This document shows, one piece after another, positions 7,499-11,005 of a stretch of 11,005 nucleotides of DNA; position 1 is the stretch's first letter; every line of letters starts with the position of its first letter. Origin of the DNA: Desulfobacterales bacterium (lineage in GTDB: Bacteria > Desulfobacterota > Desulfobacteria > Desulfobacterales > C00003060); the NCBI GenBank assembly GCA_030616425.1, contig JAUWXJ010000065.1, positions 1 through 11,005 of the forward strand, given 5' to 3'. Made by a program: the position numbers and the translations under genes. Under the pieces are notes generated by a model that saw nothing but the letters and a program-made list of their open reading frames with translations, did no database searches and had not been told where the DNA came from.

Positions 7499-8827
7499 AT
7501 GCATTCTACTGATGACAGACGTTTTCTGGCCAACGAAACGGACGATCCTCTCCATGAGGCCTTTGATCGTAAGATGACCGTCCATGCCATGCCTAGAGGC
7601 GAATCAATCTCGCCTGAGGAATTGCCTGGGCTATGGGCAGATGTAATCTCTGCTGAAGACGGCCTCCAGATACGTACTATCTATATCCACATCCCTTTTT
7701 GTGAGGGCCATTGTGTTTTCTGTGGCTTCTATGAAAACGCTTATCGTTCGAATCTGGCCAAGCAATATGTAAAGGCCCTTGTTCGGGAGATGGAACTTAC
7801 GGCCGGGGCCCCTTTTATCAATGCGCGTCCTTTCCACGCCGTCTACTTTGGTGGCGGCACACCCACAGCCCTTGGGGCCGAATCACTTACCAGGCTGGTC
7901 TCTACCGTGAAGAACCTTTTTCCCCTTTCTAATGATTGTGAAATCACCCTTGAGGGGCGGAGCTACAATTTTACCAAAGAAAAGATCGAGGCTGCTTTAA
8001 GTGCCGGCATAAATCGCTTATCTTTGGGAGTCCAGACTTTTGATACTGGGATCAGAAAATCTCTGGGCCGAAGAGAACCACGGGAAAAGGTAATTGAAAC
8101 CCTGACTTATCTTCGGGATCTGGGAAAGGCAGCCGCCATTATCGATCTGATCTATGGTTTGCCAGGCCAGTCACTTGAGGTCTGGGAAGACGATATCAAG
8201 ACCTTTCTTTCCCTTAAGCTTGATGGCTGTGATCTTTACCAGCTAAATGTCTTCAGGGGGGGGCCGTTAGAGAAGTCGGTTGCTAAAGGTTCCCTGCCCA
8301 GACCGGCTACGTTAAAGGAACAGGCAGACTACTATGTTCGCGGCGTAGAGCTTATGGAGGCAGCCCACTACCGCCGCCTCTCCATTACCCACTGGGCGCG
8401 GATTAGCAGGGAAAGAAATCTGTACAATCTCTTTTCCCGGGGCCGGAGTGAGTGTGTGCCCCTTGGCTCTGGGGCTGGCGGCTGGCTCACAAACTATTTT
8501 TTCTTTGTGGAAGGCGACCTTAAAGATTATTTGAGTGCGATCGAGGCAGGGAGAAAGCCCCTTTCCTTTGGTGTGAGACGCCCCCAAAGGGATTTTCTGT
8601 TTAGAGACATTTCCTACCAGATCGAACTCGGCTATTGTGACCTGGAGGAACTCTCTAAGCGTTATGATCTTGATCTTTTGACTTTCTTGAAGCCAATAAT
8701 TTCTCAGTGGGAAAAAATAGACTTGATCAAACTCACAGATGGGTGCTTTTACCTTACCAGGCCCGGGGAATTCTGGGCAGTCAATCTAGCCCAGATCCTC
8801 ATAGATCGCCTCCAAAAAGAGCAATAG
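7499..8827 (+). CDS. hutW: HutW/ChuW-like heme-utilisation radical SAM enzyme
   Basis: The 442-residue protein is a class C (HemW-like) radical SAM enzyme, close in length to ChuW of pathogenic E. coli (about 445 aa). The [4Fe-4S] ligands are Cys68, Cys72 and Cys75 in CEGHCVFC, preceded by IYIHIPF and followed by GFYEN, which is characteristic of the HutW/ChuW branch. The SAM-binding GGGTP motif is at 118-122. The N-terminal DDPLHEAF segment with VHAM, and the C-terminal GEFWAVNLAQILIDRL segment, also match that branch rather than HemW. ChuW opens the heme ring anaerobically by methyl transfer, releasing iron. I infer a similar role here, since the substrate cannot be read from sequence. ATG 7499 is preferred; TTG 7475 is an in-frame alternative. 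The 174 bp before it show no clear promoter. No heme transporter or heme-binding partner gene is in the window, and the IS110 remnant lies just upstream. Confidence 0.8.
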   Translation: MHSTDDRRFLANETDDPLHEAFDRKMTVHAMPRGESISPEELPGLWADVISAEDGLQIRTIYIHIPFCEGHCVFCGFYENAYRSNLAKQYVKALVREMELTAGAPFINARPFHAVYFGGGTPTALGAESLTRLVSTVKNLFPLSNDCEITLEGRSYNFTKEKIEAALSAGINRLSLGVQTFDTGIRKSLGRREPREKVIETLTYLRDLGKAAAIIDLIYGLPGQSLEVWEDDIKTFLSLKLDGCDLYQLNVFRGGPLEKSVAKGSLPRPATLKEQADYYVRGVELMEAAHYRRLSITHWARISRERNLYNLFSRGRSECVPLGSGAGGWLTNYFFFVEGDLKDYLSAIEAGRKPLSFGVRRPQRDFLFRDISYQIELGYCDLEELSKRYDLDLLTFLKPIISQWEKIDLIKLTDGCFYLTRPGEFWAVNLAQILIDRLQKEQ

Positions 8828-8872
8828 GAAAGGGGGAAGAGGGAATGTTGAGATCTGCTCTTTCTGCGATTG

Positions 8873-9835
8873 CTATCTACCAAGCTTCTTTACATTAGAA
8901 CTGTTCAACAAATTCAACAAAGTTCCAAGGCCGCGTGTTTGGATAAGGCGAATTCCTTCTACCAGGTCCTTCCTCTTCACCCTGCGGGCATTAAGCTCCA
9001 GCACCTTAATGACGGAGGGGTTAAGAAAAGGCTTCATTTCTTCATAATCTATCTCACCTTGCCCGGGGGCAAGGTGGTCTTTGAGCCCCCTCACATCGTG
9101 TAGGTGTACGCCTATGATTTCTTCGGAATAAGCCTTCAAGAGGTCATTGTGACCAAGGAAGCCCAGGTTTTCCTGGACCCTGGCATGGCCCACATCGTGC
9201 CAGTAGCGAAGTTGTCCACCTCGGAATGTCTTAAGTATAAGACCTATTTCTTCAAAATTGGGAATTTCGTGAAAGTGATACCGGTTTTCGATACCCAGGA
9301 AAACCCCCTTCTTTTCGGCCGCTCTGTTCAGCTCTTCCAGGCTGAGAAGGACCGCATCCATGTTTTTCCGGCCTGTGGCTTGCCTGGTGCGCCTCTGTTC
9401 ATCAACGATAGATAGTGCTTCCTTCTCATACTCTTTGCCGCTGTTGTACAGCCTTGAAAGGTCATCCGCTCGACTCGGCATGTCCGCTCGACCCAGGTGA
9501 AGAACCACTGCCTTGGCCTGCAAATCGTGGGCATGCTCGATGGTCTGAATGGTGTATTTGACTGCTCTTGAATGTTCCTCAGGGTCTGTGCTGGACAGGA
9601 GATAGCGGTCTCCGCTTGCTGCTTCAGGACCCAGACCCTCCGGCAGTGGGAAGAAGTTGTGTATGCTGAGAACAGGCAGGGTGCTTTTCAATCGCGGTTT
9701 CATCTCCTGGTACATGCTTTGGGTAATCCGATATTCCAGCTCTACCCCTTCCAGGCCCAATTGCAGGATTTCGTCTATAATACGATCGGCCCGGTCGATT
9801 TTGTTGTGCCACCAGCATGTGGAGATACCCAGCAT
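8873..9835 (-). CDS. Sugar phosphate isomerase/epimerase-like TIM-barrel protein
   Basis: This 320-residue protein belongs to the xylose isomerase-like/AP endonuclease family 2 TIM barrels, soluble cytoplasmic enzymes that bind divalent metal. It starts with the typical first strand (MLGISTCWW) and contains conserved positions His59 (SIHN), His113 (VLHLG), Glu183 (GIENR), Asp214 and His217 (WHDVGHA), His244 and His246 (VHLHD), and Glu280 (VLELN). Glu183, Asp214, one of the later histidines and Glu280 are the likely metal ligands. The substrate cannot be assigned: sugar epimerases, isomerases and endonuclease IV share this fold. GGA before ATG 9835 supports the start. It is the last gene of a three-gene operon, 10 bp after the DUF350 gene, and converges with hutW across 45 bp with no obvious terminator. 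Confidence 0.85.
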   Translation of the reverse strand: MLGISTCWWHNKIDRADRIIDEILQLGLEGVELEYRITQSMYQEMKPRLKSTLPVLSIHNFFPLPEGLGPEAASGDRYLLSSTDPEEHSRAVKYTIQTIEHAHDLQAKAVVLHLGRADMPSRADDLSRLYNSGKEYEKEALSIVDEQRRTRQATGRKNMDAVLLSLEELNRAAEKKGVFLGIENRYHFHEIPNFEEIGLILKTFRGGQLRYWHDVGHARVQENLGFLGHNDLLKAYSEEIIGVHLHDVRGLKDHLAPGQGEIDYEEMKPFLNPSVIKVLELNARRVKRKDLVEGIRLIQTRGLGTLLNLLNSSNVKKLGR

Positions 9836-9845
9836 GTCTTTCCTT

Positions 9846-10070
9846 TTAATTGAGCCCCATACCGACTACCAGACCTATTGCAATGCCCAGCCCGACAAAT
9901 ATGGCACCGATCACAATGCCGACAGCAACGTTGCCCCCTGCCAGCTCTTTGGAAGTGTCGAAAGGGGTCATCTTGTCGAATAACCTGTAGCCTAAGACCA
10001 TAAATAGTAGTGCCAGCAAAGCCCCACCAAGGGCATAAGCAAAATTCAGTAAAGTTATGGTGAACTCCAT
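9846..10070 (-). CDS. DUF350 family membrane protein
   Basis: This 74-residue protein has two hydrophobic helices, about residues 8-29 and 47-72, joined by a short polar loop with YRLFDKMTPFDTSKELAGGN. The loop and the Gly-rich second helix (GIVIGAIFVGLGIAIG) match DUF350 proteins (the E. coli YjfL type), here as a single two-helix unit. DUF350 proteins are inner-membrane proteins of unknown biochemical role, often near envelope-stress genes. The ATG overlaps the stop of the upstream lytic transglycosylase by one base (TAATG), so translation is probably coupled. Confidence 0.85.
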   Translation of the reverse strand: MEFTITLLNFAYALGGALLALLFMVLGYRLFDKMTPFDTSKELAGGNVAVGIVIGAIFVGLGIAIGLVVGMGLN

Positions 10071-10654
10071 TACCTCAGGACTTCCTTAATCTTGTTAATC
10101 TTGTCTATATAGGTAATTGTTTCTTTGCTGCGCTTGCCGGTAACGCTTGGCAGGGTAGAGACCACAGACTGCCAGAGGTTGGGGTTGAGCCCTTTTCCGC
10201 GGGCACGCCTTTGAGCTTTTATAATGTTCATTTTCCCTGCATTGAAGGATCCATACATGAAGGCCAGGCGATCTTCAAAAGGACGCTCTGCTTTCCATGT
10301 CTTCCATAAGAGTCGGTCATAGTAGATCCCCGCCGCCACGTTCCAACGGGGATGAGTCCCGCTGCCTTTAATGTAAGACCATTTTCTTGTAATCTCTTTG
10401 AATGTTGCAGGCATGATCTGCATCAGACCGACTGCACCAACCCTTGACCTGGCCTCTGGCTTAAGGCTGGATTCCGCTATGGCTTGTGCTTTGAAATAGC
10501 GCCAATCAAAGGCGGGACCAAAAAATCTTTTTGAATATTTGATAAAATGCGGGTCAAATTCCCTAACTCTGTTAAAGCGCTCAAAGGCTTCGACATGAGA
10601 AGGCGTCATGAGCATAGCTATCAATAATACTGCAATGTTCTGAGAAAACCCCAT
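10070..10654 (-). CDS. Secreted lytic transglycosylase (SLT domain)
   Basis: This enzyme should cleave peptidoglycan non-hydrolytically in the periplasm. From ATG 10654 the protein has 194 residues. It opens with a likely signal peptide (about 1-22, hydrophobic AVLLIAMLM, possible cleavage near VEA), followed by an SLT domain. The catalytic residue is probably Glu61 in AIAESSLKP, with GAVGLMQIMPAT (GLMQ at 76-79), the GSFNAG variant of the AYNAG motif at 135-140, and KETITYIDKI near the end. The frame stays open upstream to ATG 10891, but that adds 79 residues before the signal peptide and crosses a repeat-like hairpin, so I rejected it. GAGG lies three bases before ATG 10654; GTG 10663 is an alternative. 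It is the first gene of a tight operon with DUF350 and a TIM-barrel protein. Confidence 0.88.
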   Translation of the reverse strand: MGFSQNIAVLLIAMLMTPSHVEAFERFNRVREFDPHFIKYSKRFFGPAFDWRYFKAQAIAESSLKPEARSRVGAVGLMQIMPATFKEITRKWSYIKGSGTHPRWNVAAGIYYDRLLWKTWKAERPFEDRLAFMYGSFNAGKMNIIKAQRRARGKGLNPNLWQSVVSTLPSVTGKRSKETITYIDKINKIKEVLR

Positions 10655-10673
10655 AATCCTCACTATATTTCGA

Positions 10674-10717
10674 GTGAAGCCTCCCCACCCTGAAGAACGG
10701 GGGTTCTGCCTCACGGC
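10674..10717 (-). repeat. Hairpin resembling an IS200/IS605 (tnpB) right end
   Basis: On the minus strand a small GCC-GTGA-GGC hairpin is followed by a CCCCC arm, a short CTTCA-containing loop, a GGG-T-GGGG arm and a GAGGCTTCAC tail. This order resembles the 3' end of tnpB-type IS200/IS605 elements, where the DNA right end coincides with the omega-RNA scaffold. The overlapping minus-strand frame reads AAVRQNPRSSGWGGFT, which also recalls TnpB tails. No tnpB body is visible, so at most about 100 bp of remnant is present. The match is from pattern memory. Confidence 0.45.
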
Positions 10718-10814
10718 AGCACTTCGTGCGCGGGGAGCGAGCCTGTCAACTTCTGTGTTCAGGATTCCAATTGCAAACGTGGCGAACCAATCTGCATATT
10801 CCCATCGCTTGTTC

Positions 10815-10843
10815 TTTTTACCTATAAAATCGAGTCGTGTCAA
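10815..10843 (-). promoter_or_regulatory. Possible sigma-70 promoter for the transglycosylase operon
   Basis: On the minus strand a consensus TTGACA (10843-10838) is separated by 17 bases from TAAAAA (10820-10815), which matches TATAAT at four of six positions. It would start transcription about 160 bp before ATG 10654. The -10 is weak, so this is tentative. Confidence 0.25.
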
Positions 10844-10870
10844 ACTGACTTCTTTTTCGATCGGCTGGTG

Positions 10871-11000
10871 CCAGGGAATTTTTGGGGACATCCTGGAAGG
10901 GGTGTGGAAATTTTGGGGAACGTTCTTCAGTTTTAAAGTTAAGGTTGCTCAACCAGCAAACAGAAGGAATGAACTTTAAATGTAAAGTACGTCCCCTAGA
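10871..11000. repeat. Cluster of GGGGAC-type and inverted repeats at the right edge
   Basis: Two related direct copies of a GGAA-TTTT-GGGGA motif lie at 10874-10890 and 10906-10922, and an inverted GTCCCC sits near 10991-10996. Between them TTTAAAGTT (10932-10940) pairs with AACTTTAAA (10972-10980), enclosing a perfect GGTTG-CT-CAACC hairpin at 10943-10954. CCAGG (10871-10875) and CCTGG (10892-10896) flank the first copy. The cluster resembles REP-like repeats linked to Y1 transposases, but no transposase is in view. Confidence 0.4.
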
Positions 11001-11005
11001 TTGGT

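Noticed and set aside
10655..10891. 79-residue upstream extension of the lytic transglycosylase
   Set aside because: It would bury the signal peptide inside the protein and it crosses the IS605-like hairpin; ATG 10654 fits a secreted enzyme.
1..11005. tRNA, rRNA or CRISPR array
   Set aside because: No cloverleaf, rRNA signature or regularly spaced direct repeats are visible on either strand.

Overview
The window carries six intact protein genes, one broken insertion sequence and several unusual palindromic or structured stretches. It looks like a chromosomal segment of an anaerobic proteobacterium-like organism of moderate GC, most plausibly Desulfobacterota (sulfate-reducer-like). That placement is an inference. 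It rests on an FlhG/MinD-type ATPase joined to an HDOD domain, a proteobacterial-type GlgB, a HutW/ChuW-type radical SAM enzyme, and the style of the IS110 transposase. No rRNA, tRNA or CRISPR array is visible.

Layout. 1-647 has no convincing gene but holds a 192-bp near-perfect palindrome (279-470) flanked by a 6-bp direct repeat, like a MITE. 648-3158 (+) encodes an 836-aa FlhG/MinD-like ATPase, HDOD and GAF fusion. 3339-5582 (+) encodes glycogen branching enzyme GlgB. 5583-6117 is gene-free and contains two adjacent perfect palindromes. 6118-7085 (-) is a degenerate IS110-family transposase with a frameshift and a lost C-terminus. Its upstream flank (7087-7324) is strongly structured: an 11-bp stem buries the transposase Shine-Dalgarno sequence, and a branched fold of about 145 nt follows. 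7499-8827 (+) encodes a HutW/ChuW-like radical SAM enzyme. 10654 down to 8873 (-) is a tight three-gene operon: lytic transglycosylase, DUF350 membrane protein and a TIM-barrel isomerase-like protein. 10655-11005 carries a short hairpin like IS200/IS605 (tnpB) right ends, plus GGGGAC-type repeats.

The plus-strand genes do not form one pathway: a signalling protein, a glycogen enzyme and a radical SAM enzyme stand separately, with the IS remnant between the last two. The minus-strand genes are spaced as one transcription unit that converges on hutW.

The most interesting signal is the structured region at 7087-7324. Each of the four non-Watson-Crick pairs in its stems is a G-U wobble if the plus strand is transcribed, and an A-C mismatch if the minus strand is. 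This suggests a structured RNA running opposite to the transposase, the reverse of the usual IS110 bridge-RNA arrangement.
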